DNA of 64,000 bases from Mikania micrantha (lineage: Eukaryota; Streptophyta; Magnoliopsida; Asterales; Asteraceae): positions 107,710,362 through 107,774,361 of the forward strand of contig CM018693.1 of assembly GCA_009363875.1 (NCBI GenBank), in the 5' to 3' direction. Shown here piece by piece: positions 33,104 to 44,310 of the stretch; position 1 is the stretch's first letter, and each line of letters opens with the position of its first letter. The position numbers were made by a program, and so were the translations under genes. The notes under the pieces are model-generated. The model did no database searches, was not told the DNA's origin, and saw only the letters and a program-made list of their open reading frames with translations.

Positions 33104-36100
33104 ATGGCTTCTCGTCGTGAAATTCGTCGTCGTGAAAGGAACGAAGAGCTTGCGCAACTTGTAACTCAACAGATGGCTATTGTTTTACCAAACCTTGTAA
33201 CTCAACTCAATACAGCGAACAAAAATGAGAATGGTGAAAATGGTGGTAACCATAATTGTAGCTTCAAACACTTCAATTCGTGCAAACCTGTCATTTTCAA
33301 TGGAACTGAGGGAGCCACTGGTTTATTACAGTGGTTTGAAAGTATCGAGAATACTTTTCGTAACAGTGGTTGTCCTGATGATCTTCGTGTGCAATATGGG
33401 ACAAGTGTCTTCCAAAAGAGGGCATTGACTTGGTGGAACGGAGAAAAACGCAATCGTGGAGCTGAGGTTGCTTTGGCATTGACTTGGGATGAAGTCAAGA
33501 CTCTTATGACTGAAGAGTTTTGCCCGAGGAATGAAATGAAGAAGTTAGAGGAGGAATTTTGGAATCTTGCTCAAGATAGTGGTGAAAATCTTGCTTACAC
33601 CACTCGTTTCCATGAACTTAGCTTGTTGGTACCTCATATGGTCACTCCTTTATCTAGGGCCATTGAGAAATACATTGGTGGGTTACCCATGCAGATTCAA
33701 GACACTGTATGGGGTAGGAATCCAAAAACCCTTGAGGATGCGATCCGACTAGCTGCAACCTTGACTGATAATCATGTCAAGGTGGGTAGTTTAACAAGGA
33801 AGGGTGCTAAGAAGACTACCACTGAAACCACTGCTACTGATTCTTCCAAAACCACCTCCACTGAACAAACCAAAACCACCCCTGCTGAACCTTCAAACAG
33901 GAACAAGAAACGAAAGGGTAGAAACTTTGCTATAACTACAGCTGCTCCTTTGAACCAAGTCCCAATGCAAGGGTTAAACACTGCAAATAAACCTTATGTG
34001 GGAAACCAACCTTTGTGCAACACATGCCGTTTACATCACCCACCCAATGTACCATGTCGCCTATGCACTAATTGTGGACGTTATGGACATTTGCATACCA
34101 CCTGCCGAACTACTCGACCACAAAATAACCAAGCTTTTCCTGCCATACAACAAAACCAAAATCATCAGAACAATCGAGCCATGGTTCAAAATCCTCCATT
34201 TGTTATCCAAGGAAGAGCTTGTTACAACTGTGGTGATCCAAACCATCTTCGCAATACTTGTCCAAGACTCGCAGCTCAACAAGCGGGAGTACCAGCAGCT
34301 CGTGGGCGTGCTTTCAACATCAATGCTAATGAAGCTCAAAATAACAACGACGTGGTGAATGGTACGTTCGTAGTTGATAATCAATATGCTTCTGTTCTTT
34401 TTGATACGGGTGCTGATAAAAGCTTTATATCCCTTGAGTTTGAACCTTTACTTGCTAAGAATCGTACTAGACTAGAAAACACCTACACTGTAGAAGTAGC
34501 GGATGGAAGTCCAATTAAGATTGATTCAGTTATTCGTGAGGTTCAGTTAAACTTAAATGAGCATACCTTCTTGATTGACCTTTTACCTATGCAACTTGGA
34601 AGCTTTGACATCATAGTAGGCATGGATTGGTTAACTCAAAATCGTGCTGAAATTGTGTGTGCTGAAAAATATATTCGTATTCCTCTTCCGTCTGGCGACA
34701 CTCTACACGTTTATGGCGAGAAACCTACTCGAGGGCTCAAGCTTATGTCCTGTACAACCGCGCGAAAGTACCTGCGTAAGAACTATGTGGCATTCCTAGC
34801 TCACATTGTGAACAAGAAGGACAAGGAAAAGAAGATTGAAGATATTCCTATTATTAGGGATTTTCCTGAAGTGTTTCCTGAAGATTTACCAGGTCTTCCT
34901 CCTGTTCGACAAGTTGAATTTAGAATCGATCTAGTACCTGGTGCAAATCCTGTAGCCAAATCTCCTTATCGTCTTGCACCTTCAGAATTGCAAGAACTCG
35001 CGAGTCAACTTCAAGAGTTAGCCGATAAGGGATTCATTCGTCCAAGTGTTTCACCTTGGGGAGTACCTGTCTTGTTTGTCAAAAAGAAAGATGGCTCATT
35101 CCGAATGTGCATCGATTATCGGGAGCTTAACAAACTTACCGTCAAGAACCGTTATCCGTTGCCTAGGATTGATGATCTTTTTGACCAACTACAAGGAGCA
35201 ACTTGTTTCTCGAAGATTGATCTCAGATCGGGATATCATCAGCTTCGAGTCAATGACGAAGATATTCTAAAAACCGCGTTTCGAACAAGATATGGTCATT
35301 ACGAGTTTATGGTTATGCCTTTTGGCTTGACTAATGCACCTGCCGTGTTCATGGATCTAATGAACCGAGTGTGCAAACCATACTTGGATAAATTCGTTAT
35401 CGTTTTTATCGATGACATTCTGATCTATTCCAAAACGAAAGCTGAACATGAGGTGCACTTACGTTTGGTTATGGAACTCTTAAAGAAAGAACAACTATAC
35501 GCTAAATTCTCTAAATGTGAATTTTGGCTGAAAGAAGTTCAATTTTTAGGGCACATAGTAAACGAAAAGGGCATTCATGTTGATCCTGCAAAGATTGAGG
35601 CTGTGAAAAATTGGAATGCACCTAAAACTCCTACTGAAGTTCGTTCATTTCTTGGCTTAGCTGGCTATTATCGTCTTTTCATAGCCAATTTTTCTAAGAT
35701 TGCTGTACCTCTCACCAGTTTAACACAAAAAGACAAACCTTATGTTTGGGGTTCACAACAAGAAGAAGCATTTCAAACTCTTAAACATAAGTTGTGCAAC
35801 GCTCCTATCTTAACTCTACCTGATGGAAACGATGATTTCGTGGTCTATTGTGATGCTTCTAATCAAGGGCTTGGTTGTGTGCTTATGCAACGAGGCAAGG
35901 TTATAGCTTACGCGTCACGACAACTGAAAATCCATGAAAAGAATTACACGACACACGATCTTGAATTGGGTGCTGTTGTGTTTGCCTTGAAAATTTGGAG
36001 GCACTACCTTTATGGTACTAAGTGTGTGGTGTTCACCGACCACAAAAGTCTTCAACACATTTTCAATCAAAAAGAACTTAATATGAGACAACGACGATGG

Positions 36101-37378
36101 GTGGAACTACTTAACGATTACGATTGCGAGATTCGCTATCATCCTGGAAAAGCGAATGTTGTAGCCGACGCTTTAAGTCGTAAAGAACCCGTCAGAATCC
36201 ATAGTATCAAAATTCAAAGTGATATTCAAACTCGTATATTGGAAGCCCAACATGTCTCGATTACTGAGGGTCATATGTCTGAGGAGATGGCATGTGGTGC
36301 CGAACATCAACTTGAAACTAAACCCAATGGATTACTTTACTATCTTGATCGTATTTGGGTTCCTCAACGAGACAATCTTCACACTCTTCTTTTGAATGAG
36401 ACTCACAAGACTCGCTATTCTGTTCACCCAGGAGCAGATAAAATGTACAAAGATATCCGAAACCAGTATTGGTGGCCTGGTATGAAAAAGGACATTGCTC
36501 TTTATGTCTCAAAATGTCTTACTTGCTTGAAAGTTAAAGCTGAACATCAACGTCCTTCCGGATTACTAGAACAACCAGAAATTCCCGTGTGGAAATGGGA
36601 AGGTATATCCATGGACTTTATAACTAAACTTCCTCGAACATCTAGTGGGTATGACAGTATATGGGTAATTGTTGATCGTTTAACTAAGTCAGCTCATTTT
36701 ATTCCAATTCGTGAGGATTATCGAACCGACAAGTTAGCTCGAATTTACATCGATCTTGTGGTTAGTCGTCATGGAGTTCCTTTAAACATAATCTCTGATC
36801 GTGATAGTCGTTTTACCTCTCGTTTTTGGCAATCTTTACAAGAAACATCTGATAAGATCATTCAAATTCGTGATAATCTTCGCGTAGCGAGAAGTCGGCA
36901 AAAGAGTTATGCTGACAATCGTCGAAAACCCTTAGAATTCCAAATTGGTGATCTAGTTCTTCTCAAGGTATCCCCTTGGAAAGGCTTGGTTCATTTTGGA
37001 AAGAAAGGGAAGTTATCTCCTCGTTATGTGGGTCCTTTCAAAATCATTGAGCGTATCGGTAAAGTGGCTTACAAACTTGAACTACCTGAAGAACTAAGCA
37101 ACATTCATCCTACTTTTCACGTGTCGAATTTGAAGAAGTGTCTAGCCGACGAAAATCTTCAAATTCCACTCGATGAAGTACACATTGATGAAACGATGCG
37201 ATTTGTTGAGAAACCTGTGGAAATTATGGATCATGGAGAGAAAAGACTTAAACGCAGTCGAATACCGATTGTGCTAGTTCGATGGGAATCTAAGCGTGGA
37301 CCAGAACTCACATGGGAACGTGAGGACCAAATGAAAGACAAGTATCCACATCTCTTCCTACCAACTTCAAGTAATTAA
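33104..37378 (+). CDS. Gag-Pol polyprotein, open but integrase-deleted (internal B)
   Basis: One open frame of 1,424 codons from MASRREIRRR. Gag capsid (about residues 60-230, TWWNGEKRN, EEFWNLAQDSGENLAY) is followed by CCHC knuckles at 321 (CTNCGRYGHLHTTC) and 373 (CYNCGDPNHLRNTC). Protease has DTGADKSFIS with Asp 434, RT has FIDD with Asp 770-771, and RNase H has YCDASNQGLG with Asp 917. Integrase keeps its zinc finger and two Asp (1191, 1232), but a 288-bp in-frame deletion removes 96 codons including the catalytic Glu: FWQSLQ joins directly to ETSDKIIQ. The tail ends EDQMKDKYPHLF. Gag, protease and RT look intact, so it could make particles and cDNA but could not integrate by its own enzyme (inference). 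Confidence 0.9.
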   Translation: MASRREIRRRERNEELAQLVTQQMAIVLPNLVTQLNTANKNENGENGGNHNCSFKHFNSCKPVIFNGTEGATGLLQWFESIENTFRNSGCPDDLRVQYGTSVFQKRALTWWNGEKRNRGAEVALALTWDEVKTLMTEEFCPRNEMKKLEEEFWNLAQDSGENLAYTTRFHELSLLVPHMVTPLSRAIEKYIGGLPMQIQDTVWGRNPKTLEDAIRLAATLTDNHVKVGSLTRKGAKKTTTETTATDSSKTTSTEQTKTTPAEPSNRNKKRKGRNFAITTAAPLNQVPMQGLNTANKPYVGNQPLCNTCRLHHPPNVPCRLCTNCGRYGHLHTTCRTTRPQNNQAFPAIQQNQNHQNNRAMVQNPPFVIQGRACYNCGDPNHLRNTCPRLAAQQAGVPAARGRAFNINANEAQNNNDVVNGTFVVDNQYASVLFDTGADKSFISLEFEPLLAKNRTRLENTYTVEVADGSPIKIDSVIREVQLNLNEHTFLIDLLPMQLGSFDIIVGMDWLTQNRAEIVCAEKYIRIPLPSGDTLHVYGEKPTRGLKLMSCTTARKYLRKNYVAFLAHIVNKKDKEKKIEDIPIIRDFPEVFPEDLPGLPPVRQVEFRIDLVPGANPVAKSPYRLAPSELQELASQLQELADKGFIRPSVSPWGVPVLFVKKKDGSFRMCIDYRELNKLTVKNRYPLPRIDDLFDQLQGATCFSKIDLRSGYHQLRVNDEDILKTAFRTRYGHYEFMVMPFGLTNAPAVFMDLMNRVCKPYLDKFVIVFIDDILIYSKTKAEHEVHLRLVMELLKKEQLYAKFSKCEFWLKEVQFLGHIVNEKGIHVDPAKIEAVKNWNAPKTPTEVRSFLGLAGYYRLFIANFSKIAVPLTSLTQKDKPYVWGSQQEEAFQTLKHKLCNAPILTLPDGNDDFVVYCDASNQGLGCVLMQRGKVIAYASRQLKIHEKNYTTHDLELGAVVFALKIWRHYLYGTKCVVFTDHKSLQHIFNQKELNMRQRRWVELLNDYDCEIRYHPGKANVVADALSRKEPVRIHSIKIQSDIQTRILEAQHVSITEGHMSEEMACGAEHQLETKPNGLLYYLDRIWVPQRDNLHTLLLNETHKTRYSVHPGADKMYKDIRNQYWWPGMKKDIALYVSKCLTCLKVKAEHQRPSGLLEQPEIPVWKWEGISMDFITKLPRTSSGYDSIWVIVDRLTKSAHFIPIREDYRTDKLARIYIDLVVSRHGVPLNIISDRDSRFTSRFWQSLQETSDKIIQIRDNLRVARSRQKSYADNRRKPLEFQIGDLVLLKVSPWKGLVHFGKKGKLSPRYVGPFKIIERIGKVAYKLELPEELSNIHPTFHVSNLKKCLADENLQIPLDEVHIDETMRFVEKPVEIMDHGEKRLKRSRIPIVLVRWESKRGPELTWEREDQMKDKYPHLFLPTSSN

Positions 37379-37411
37379 TTTCGGGACGAAATCTCTTAAA
37401 GTAGGGGAGAC

Positions 37412-37650
37412 TGTAATATCCGTGATTTTTCATTAATCACTCCGACGGTATTTTCCGACTTGTAATTAGAACGAGCGTTAATAATCTGAGTACGTTTGAT
37501 TCATTTTGTATTATCACAATATATATAGATATATGATATATACATATATAAATATATGTATAAGTATAAATATGACTATATTTACATATTTAAATATAAT
37601 ATATATATATACGTAAATATATATTATACAACTTTTGTGATATTATATAT

Positions 37651-37683
<33 letters not shown>

Positions 37684-40296
37684 TACATACATAAATAAAT
37701 GAGGGAATCAAATGTCAGAAAAAGCAGCCCACTTTTTTTCCCCCCTGCGTCTGTTTCGTTTTTCCGGTGACCAGGCCGCCGGCCACCATCAAACTCCGGC
37801 CAAGGCTCCGGTTACCCCATAAAAAAACGGTTTTAGTGCGTCATTTAACCGGTTCTTTACACCCCCATGAACCAAAACTCATTTCTAACGTAATCATAAC
37901 AATTAATTCCGATGATTAACACCATTAAAACACTTTTAATTAACCCATAACCGAACATTAACACACGCATTGAACACGACGCTTAAAATGAATTGGAACG
38001 AATAACCATAGGGTTAATCCACATTTCGATCATAATAAGCTAACCCTATCATCCAATTCCTCTCAAAATTCATCTAGAACTGCGACTCGAACGAAGAACG
38101 GCCGAATCATTGGTGGAACTCGAACTCGATCAAGACTCAGCCAAATCAAGTAAGTAGATACACGATCAGGATCGGTTTTTGGTGTAGAACAATAACCCTC
38201 TGTTAATTTCTATCTTGAATGGGTCGATTGATCGATTCGAAAGTTAGGGTTTATATGAATTTGGGAAAACTAGTAATTTGAAGATTTAAATGTATTTTAA
38301 TCTGAAATCAAGCAATAAAATGTGTGTTTGATTCACTGGTTAGAGCACTTGTTTGCAAGTTAGAGGTCTCGGGTTCAAACCCGGATTCAACCCATTTTTT
38401 TTTCTTTTTCCTTTTGATTTGTTCTTAAATCATTTTGAATTATTAAAAATTTTATAAAATTTTATATAAACTTTAAAATTATATTATAAACTTATAAAAA
38501 TTTTGGAAAAGAAATTAATTTTATTTAAGGGTAAAAATTAATATTTTGTGGTTATAAATACAAATTTAAATCACAAGAAATACCTAAACTATTTATAAAA
38601 TTCTATAAAAATTTTCCAACACTTCTGGAACATAGATAGATCTGCTCAAATTTTTATAAATATATTTATGCAGGAAACTATTTATATCAAATTAAAGGTG
38701 TCATTAATATGCATAAATAATCCTTTAAAAATACTTAAACTATTATAAAAATTCTGGAAAAATTATATAATCTTTCTGGGACTTTTATAAATCTGGGAAA
38801 AATTTTATTTTATTTTTTTGTAACATAAAACTATTTATTTGATTTAAAACCTTTATAAAAGTGAATAAATGATTTATTAAAATACTAAAATACATTTAAA
38901 AATTCTGAAAATTTTTATTTAATATTTTTGGATTGAAACCAACTCAGAAATATTTTTTGTTTGATTAAAAATATTTTATTTGAATAAAAATGCTATTTAA
39001 CTTGAAATATAAATACTCTAAATCAATATATTTTAAATATTTAAAATTTCTGAAAAATACTTTTATTTCCTGAAATAATTATACATAACAAAAAAATATT
39101 TTTATTTAAATAAAACTATTTTATTTAAATCAAATAAAATTTATCTTAAATTAAAACTTTATATTAAAACATATAAATACAAGATTTTTATTTAGTAATT
39201 TAATTGGAAATTATATAATCATCTATATTTTGTATAACACTTTAGATTTTAAATATTTCTAAAGTAGTTAGTTTATGAATCTTAGATCATCATCTCTTTA
39301 ATGTATAATATTTATTTTTAACAATACAACTTTGTCGTTTTTACCAATTTAATTACTTAACTTAACCTTGATTTCTCTAAACCCATTTAGAACCCAAATC
39401 TTGAACCTAGAATGCCTTATAACTTTATTTTGAACTTAGAGAATTATGAACTTGAAACTATAGGTTTGTTGTGAGAATTGCTTCTCGCAAGTTTGGACTT
39501 ACAACTACGTTTGCAACTTAGCTATTCATCTTATCCAGGTGAGTTTCATATTCCCCTTTTCTTGATTTGATTTTGTTTTCAAAACATCGGGGATGAAACA
39601 TGAACTTCAACTATTTGAACAATTTGTATCTATGAACTTTATCTTGTGATTTGAGCTTATGTCCCAAACTACATGTGAACTATCCTCGAAACTTGCATTG
39701 ATCATTAACTATATTAGCCTGACTGTTGTGATGATAGCTATTGAACTGACCATTCCACCCAACCGGTGATCACTCAGTTACCAACTATTGAACTATTTGA
39801 ACTTTGTATGTTTGAACTATTGTGCACATTTTGAACTATTGGAACTATAAGGATAGTATGTGTTACTATGCCTAACTTGGTTAACTAAGGTTTGATCTGC
39901 AATAGTTTAATGTATGTTTCCACATTAAGCCTTATCTATTGATATGTTTATAATACATGATTAAACTTTGAACTATTAAACTATTTATCGAGTCAACTTT
40001 ATGATTCTCACCAACTACTTTTGTAGTTGACTTTTCAAACTTATTCATGTTTCAGGTGCAACTTAGTGAGCTTTGGGATGAACACTTAAGATGCCTGGAC
40101 TTTAGAAGCTTTAAGAATAAATTGAACTCTAGTTTTTTTTGGCTTATTGAACTTTGGTTGTTTGAACTTATTTACTTTGGTTTTTAAGACAATGTAATTT
40201 TGTTGCATTAATTATGAAACGTTTTAGTTTGATCATGAGCTATTGAACAGTCGCGTTCGCGCCCCGACGTATTCCGCCGTCGGTTGGGGTGTGACA
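37412..40296 (+). repeat. LTR3, 2,885 bp
   Basis: It is complete, from TGTAATATCC to GGGGTGTGACA, and followed by the target duplication ATAAC (40,297-40,301). It has the same blocks as LTR2: tRNA-like cassette at 38,323-38,394, CAGGTGAGTTTC at 39,537, CTCACCAAC near 40,007 and TTCAGGTG at 40,051. Confidence 0.88.
38323..38394 (+). ncRNA. tRNA-like Pol III cassette inside LTR3
   Basis: It is the same 72 bases as at 30,589-30,660, with intact box A and box B words and a nine-T run at 38,395-38,403. Conservation in both LTRs shows it is part of the LTR and not a new insertion. Confidence 0.5.
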
Positions 40297-40301
40297 ATAA
40301 C

Positions 40302-42535
40302 CAAGAATACGTGCCTCAGACCAAAATCCACAATTTCCATCAGGTATAACATTTTCATTATGTGAAATGTAAGGATGAAAAATTAATGGAATTTGTGGCA
40401 TATATTGGGGGAATTTCGGTGTTGAACTAGTACCGATTGTTTGGTCGTTCATGTCTGGGAATGTTGATGCTTTTGAATTGCTACATTTAAGCACATCCTG
40501 AGAGATGACAAACGAACTATGTCATGCGACTTCTATCTCCTAATGTTGACTGAGCCCTTGCGAGTTCGTAAACGAGCTATGTCGTGCTGGTTCATGATCT
40601 CTTTGTTGTTTCTTCTTCAATGTTGGACGGCCACATGTATTTGTTTGAACAATTGGCTCCTGATGGGTTGATGATTTTGGATTTACAAAGGAGGTTATTT
40701 TCTGCCACCAATTCTTTTTTATCTTTGTCGGCTGCACCTTAAATTCACTTGAAAATTTATCTACCTCGACATCGTAATCAATGTGATCACTTTCGTCATT
40801 GTGCGCCAGTGAAAAATTAAGTTTTCTCCAAAACACATCTATTAATTCTGGTTGAATAATATGATGTGTAATTAAATAATTATGCAACATGCACGTACAT
40901 GGCAAACCACAGCTTCTTTGAATTTGACCTCCACATAATGATATATTATCTTCTATTTCATTCAACCGGCTAAGTTCTCCTGTGATTAAATCTAAATCAT
41001 TCAAAGAAATATTACCCAACAATAGTTGAAATATAGGCAAACGGTGGTGGCCCATTCGACGAATTTTACTATGTTTATCTAAAATTGAATCAATAATATT
41101 TACGAAGCTGTCAAGGTTAGAGTTGGCAGCTTTGAGATGTCTTTTCAAATTAGAATGTTGACTCTCAACTATGTTTGTCGTACGATTGCCAAAGTTGCAA
41201 TGTTGGTCAATCCATGCCGCCACAAACATTTCTTTATATTTGTCTAACCATGTTTAATTTAAATAATAGAGAACAGTTGTAAAATATAATATAATTAGTT
41301 AAATATTTAAAAAAAAGAAAAAAATTAATAATAAATAAATAAGATTATTACTTAAATAACTGTCAATCAATCATAGAGAAAAGCTGTTGATAGTTGTATT
41401 GATACATTTCCACGGTGGAAGGCTCAATTAATTTCTTCCACATGAATTCAAATCTGCCCTACTCTTGTTGTGCAGGAAAGTTTTTCTTACAATTTTTTGT
41501 AATATTGGTGAGAATGTGCCATCTACAAAGTAAACGAGCAGCATCCGGAAATATATTTTGACAAGCATTAATAAGGCAAGATCTCGATTAGTTACAATAA
41601 CCCGTGGCTCAATACATTTGTCTAATGTTAACTTGAGTTGTGTCGACAACCAACAAAAGTTATCTTCCTTCTCTTGACTAATAAACACAAAAGCTATACA
41701 AAAAGTCTTATTGGTAGAAGTGACACCAACAATTTCAACAAACGGCATTTTATACCTATTTGTCTTATATGTCGTGTCAATTAACAAAACATGTGGAAAT
41801 GCACGCCATATTGAAAAAGATTTTGGATGAATGAAAAACAAAATGCATTCGTCACATTATTGACACGACACTCATGCACATAATTTTTACTGCGCAACAT
41901 AGAGAACAAAACCTGCATTGGAGTATACCCAGACAGATCATATTTACGCATCTGTTGACGTGCATTGTATATGGTTCTGAGCGTGGACACGTTTTGAGGA
42001 TTCTGTTCATGTAAAGATCGTACTATGTCACGAGGTTCCATGTTGTGTCTTGACAGCTCCTCAACCATACGTTTTTCATTATCGGTTAACCTCATTGCAA
42101 ATGGATGCCCCTCCAATTGTTGTGCAAGTTCGTGATTGTGTTCAGCACAGGTGACAGCAACGTCCAACAACTATCATCTGAAAAGTATTTTGCAACCAAC
42201 TGAAACAGACTGGTGTCCTTTTTGTTCCTAAACGTCTCATTGAGGATGCTCCTTTATATTCACCACCACGATCACATTTAAGAAACACTTTAATGACATC
42301 GCCATTAACGTTTTTCTTTGAGCTTTGTTTGACTACGAAAAACTCCGTTCATTCGTCCAGTTTCTTGCACCCAGCTTAGCAGATTTTCAAAGGTCATGAA
42401 CACCTGAAATATTCAAATAACTTGTGAAAAATATCAAGCTTAAACGTAAAAGAAACATAATAATGCTTTCAATACATGTTCTGTATCAAAGACTGAAATG
42501 TTTCCAGAAGAATCTTCGCCACAATTCGCCGACAT
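40302..42535 (-). pseudogene. MULE-type transposase with SWIM finger and OTU start (5' part)
   Basis: The start is ATG at 42,535 (MSANCGEDSSGNISVFD). A GT-AG intron at 42,475-42,404 joins it to VFMTFENLLSWVQETGRMNG, a FAR1/MULE-type N-terminal domain. The MULE core follows: LIDTTYKTNRYKMPFVEIVG (about 41,760), then VTNRDLALL and, in another frame, CRWHILTNI. NIVESQHSNLKRHLKA leads into the SWIM-type finger CGGQIQRSCGLPCTCML (about 40,935), and then DGNCGFWSEARILGY begins the OTU domain. An AT-rich interruption lies at 41,230-41,400. Frameshifts near 42,170, 41,800 and 41,560 and a stop near 40,537 break it. Family members bind element ends and cut and paste DNA; the role of the OTU domain is unknown to me. 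Confidence 0.78.
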
Positions 42536-42669
42536 CTTGATAACTTAATGAAGTAATACAGAGAAACTTTGATTCGTTTGATTCGTTTGTAAAACTATAT
42601 GATCGATTAACGTATATATATATATATATATATATAGTTTTGTAACACGTAAATCGAGGAATCTTATAT
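42536..42669. other. 5' flank of the MULE gene with (TA)n
   Basis: A TA-dinucleotide run at about 42,613-42,635 lies upstream of the transposase start. GTAACACGTAAATCGAGGAAT before the hAT-like element resembles GCAACACGTTTATCGAGGAAT after it (43,322-43,342). I looked for transposase terminal inverted repeats here and did not find a convincing pair. Confidence 0.4.
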
Positions 42670-43299
42670 TATGGGTGTGTGTGGTTCGGTTCGGTGCAGT
42701 TATGGCCATTTCCATAACCAAAACGCTACTTCGGTTAATTCTAAATCCTTAATCATAACCATAACCAATTGATCGGTTAACCACTAATCGGTTAACCACC
42801 GGTTACGGTTCGGTTTCGGTTAATAATGGAATTGTTGAAAAACTAAAAAAAACTTGTAAATATGCTTGTGAATTATAGATATATTAATGATGAAAATCTT
42901 AATCAAGCTTGTAAAACTTGGTAGTGACTGAAAATGTGTGAATAAAAAGTAAAACCACATGAACTCTGATGTATATTTTAATATCTTTAGTCTCACATAT
43001 GATTCATAATATTTTCATATGATAAAAAGCGAAGATTCACCTTCTATGCTTGACTTGCCCCATAACTTCTTAAAAAAACATACAGACATATAAATATTAA
43101 AAAAACAAAAATACATTATTTGGTTTGGTGCGGTTAAAGTCGGTAAATGACTAACCTTAACCAAAACCATAACCGAATGGTTCAGTTAATGGCTTCGATT
43201 AACCATAACCGTCGGTTAATGTCGATTTCGGTTAAATCGGTTATGGTTCGGTGCTGTTATCGGTTATTTTTCAGTTATGGTTATATTATGCTCACCCTA
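42670..43299. mobile_element. Non-autonomous hAT-like element rich in CGGTTA words, 630 bp
   Basis: The left end is TATGGGTGTGTGTGGTTCGG and the complement of the right end is TAGGGTGAGCATAATATAAC, a short imperfect inverted repeat of TA-GGGTG type. The flanking 8-bp duplications TCTTATAT (42,662-42,669 and 43,300-43,307) match exactly. Both arms hold inverted runs of GGTTCGGTT / AACCATAACCG, common in plant hAT MITEs. No ORF is credible. Confidence 0.7.
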
Positions 43300-43307
43300 T
43301 CTTATAT

Positions 43308-43613
43308 CACATCGCATAATTGCAACACGTTTATCGAGGAATATTTAGTCGTGTCAAGACCAATATTCTTTAAAATCTGAGAATTCATACGCCCGTATAA
43401 GGCGTATACGGTCGTACACATTTGAACTATACTGCCGTATAGACCCTATACGGCCGTATAGAATTACATCAACCCTGACACGTCAGACCTAGCAGCTTTT
43501 GTCGGGTTGACTGACCTTATACGGCTGTATAAGGCCTATACGGACGTATAGGACACAGCCGGCTGGTGTACCAAAGATGGGGGTGGTGTATGCTTAGTAG
43601 GCCCCAAAAAAAT
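43308..43613. repeat. Spacer with TATACGGCCGTATA-type palindromes
   Basis: Between 43,388 and 43,555 the words ACGCCCGTATA, TATACGGTCGTA, TATACGGCCGTATAG and TATACGGACGTATAGG recur, mostly self-complementary. They resemble those at 14,045-14,143 and 25,586-25,780 on the far side of the transposase gene. The rest of the spacer shows nothing further. Confidence 0.6.
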
Positions 43614-44001
43614 TGTGACATTTAGGGTTTCAAGAATGTAATGTGTCGAAATTATAATAAAAAAATTCTTTGAATACTATTTAATATTTTATTTACAAGA
43701 GTTTAATTAATTAAAGAAATAACAATCCATAACAATGTGATATATGTATAAATATAAACGTATGTATATATAGCATTTGATTAAACAAAAGGGTAGTTTT
43801 GTATACATCTATAATTAAATACACATAAAAAAAGTTTGTTAGTAATTAATATAATTATAATCATGGTTTTATGACTAAATATTAATATAAACAACAGTGT
43901 TGAAAAACTATTAATTATAAAATTTAGAATATAGCTATTTTAAACAATTAATTAAACTTAGTTAAGATTAAAAATTTATAAAACTTTCATAATTGATTTT
44001 A

Positions 44002-44310
44002 GAGTTAAATGCCAAAATGGTCCCTGTGTTTATATCAAAAATGCCACTTTAGTCCCTAAATAAAATTTGTTGCTATTTTAATCCTTGTTTTTTAATTTAG
44101 TTGCCGATATAGTCCTTCGTCTAAATTTTTGTTGCCATTTTACTCCTTGTGTTTGAAATTTAATTGCCAATATAGTCCCTAAAATGGCAACTAGAAGGAC
44201 TATATTGACAACTAAATTAAAACACAAGGACTAAAATGGCAACAAATTTTATTTAGGGATTAAAATGACATTTTTGATATAAACACAGGGACCAATTTGG
44301 CATTTAACTC
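44002..44310. mobile_element. Mutator-type foldback MITE, 309 bp, 9-bp TSD TTGATTTTA
   Basis: The left arm GAGTTAAATGCCAAAATGGT is mirrored by the right arm ACCAATTTGGCATTTAACTC, and pairing continues through most of the element, with TAGTCCCTAAATAAAATTTG opposite AAATTTTATTTAGGGATTAA. Identical 9-bp duplications TTGATTTTA flank it (43,993-44,001 and 44,311-44,319). Nine-base duplications point to the Mutator superfamily. It has no ORF. Confidence 0.88.

Larger units (their letters stand above)
26655..40296 (+). mobile_element. LTR-internal-LTR-internal-LTR array of one Tekay-like family
   Basis: Three copies of one LTR alternate with two internal regions, all plus strand: LTR1 (26,655 to about 27,495, truncated), internal A (about 27,496-29,674), LTR2 (29,675-32,562), internal B (32,563-37,411) and LTR3 (37,412-40,296). 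One 5-bp duplication, ATAAC, flanks the whole (26,650-26,654 and 40,297-40,301), so this was one insertion later expanded by recombination between LTRs. The LTRs and internals differ at only a few sites by eye. Each internal region has its own deletion. Confidence 0.88.

Noticed and set aside
42680..43290. Telomere-like or satellite GGTTCGGTTA sequence
   Set aside because: The words are inverted between the two arms and the block has 8-bp duplications, so it is a hAT-like element.
25586..43555. TATACGGCCGTATA regions as terminal inverted repeats of the MULE
   Set aside because: Because the words are palindromes, direction cannot be judged, and I found no long matching ends with a 9-bp duplication.
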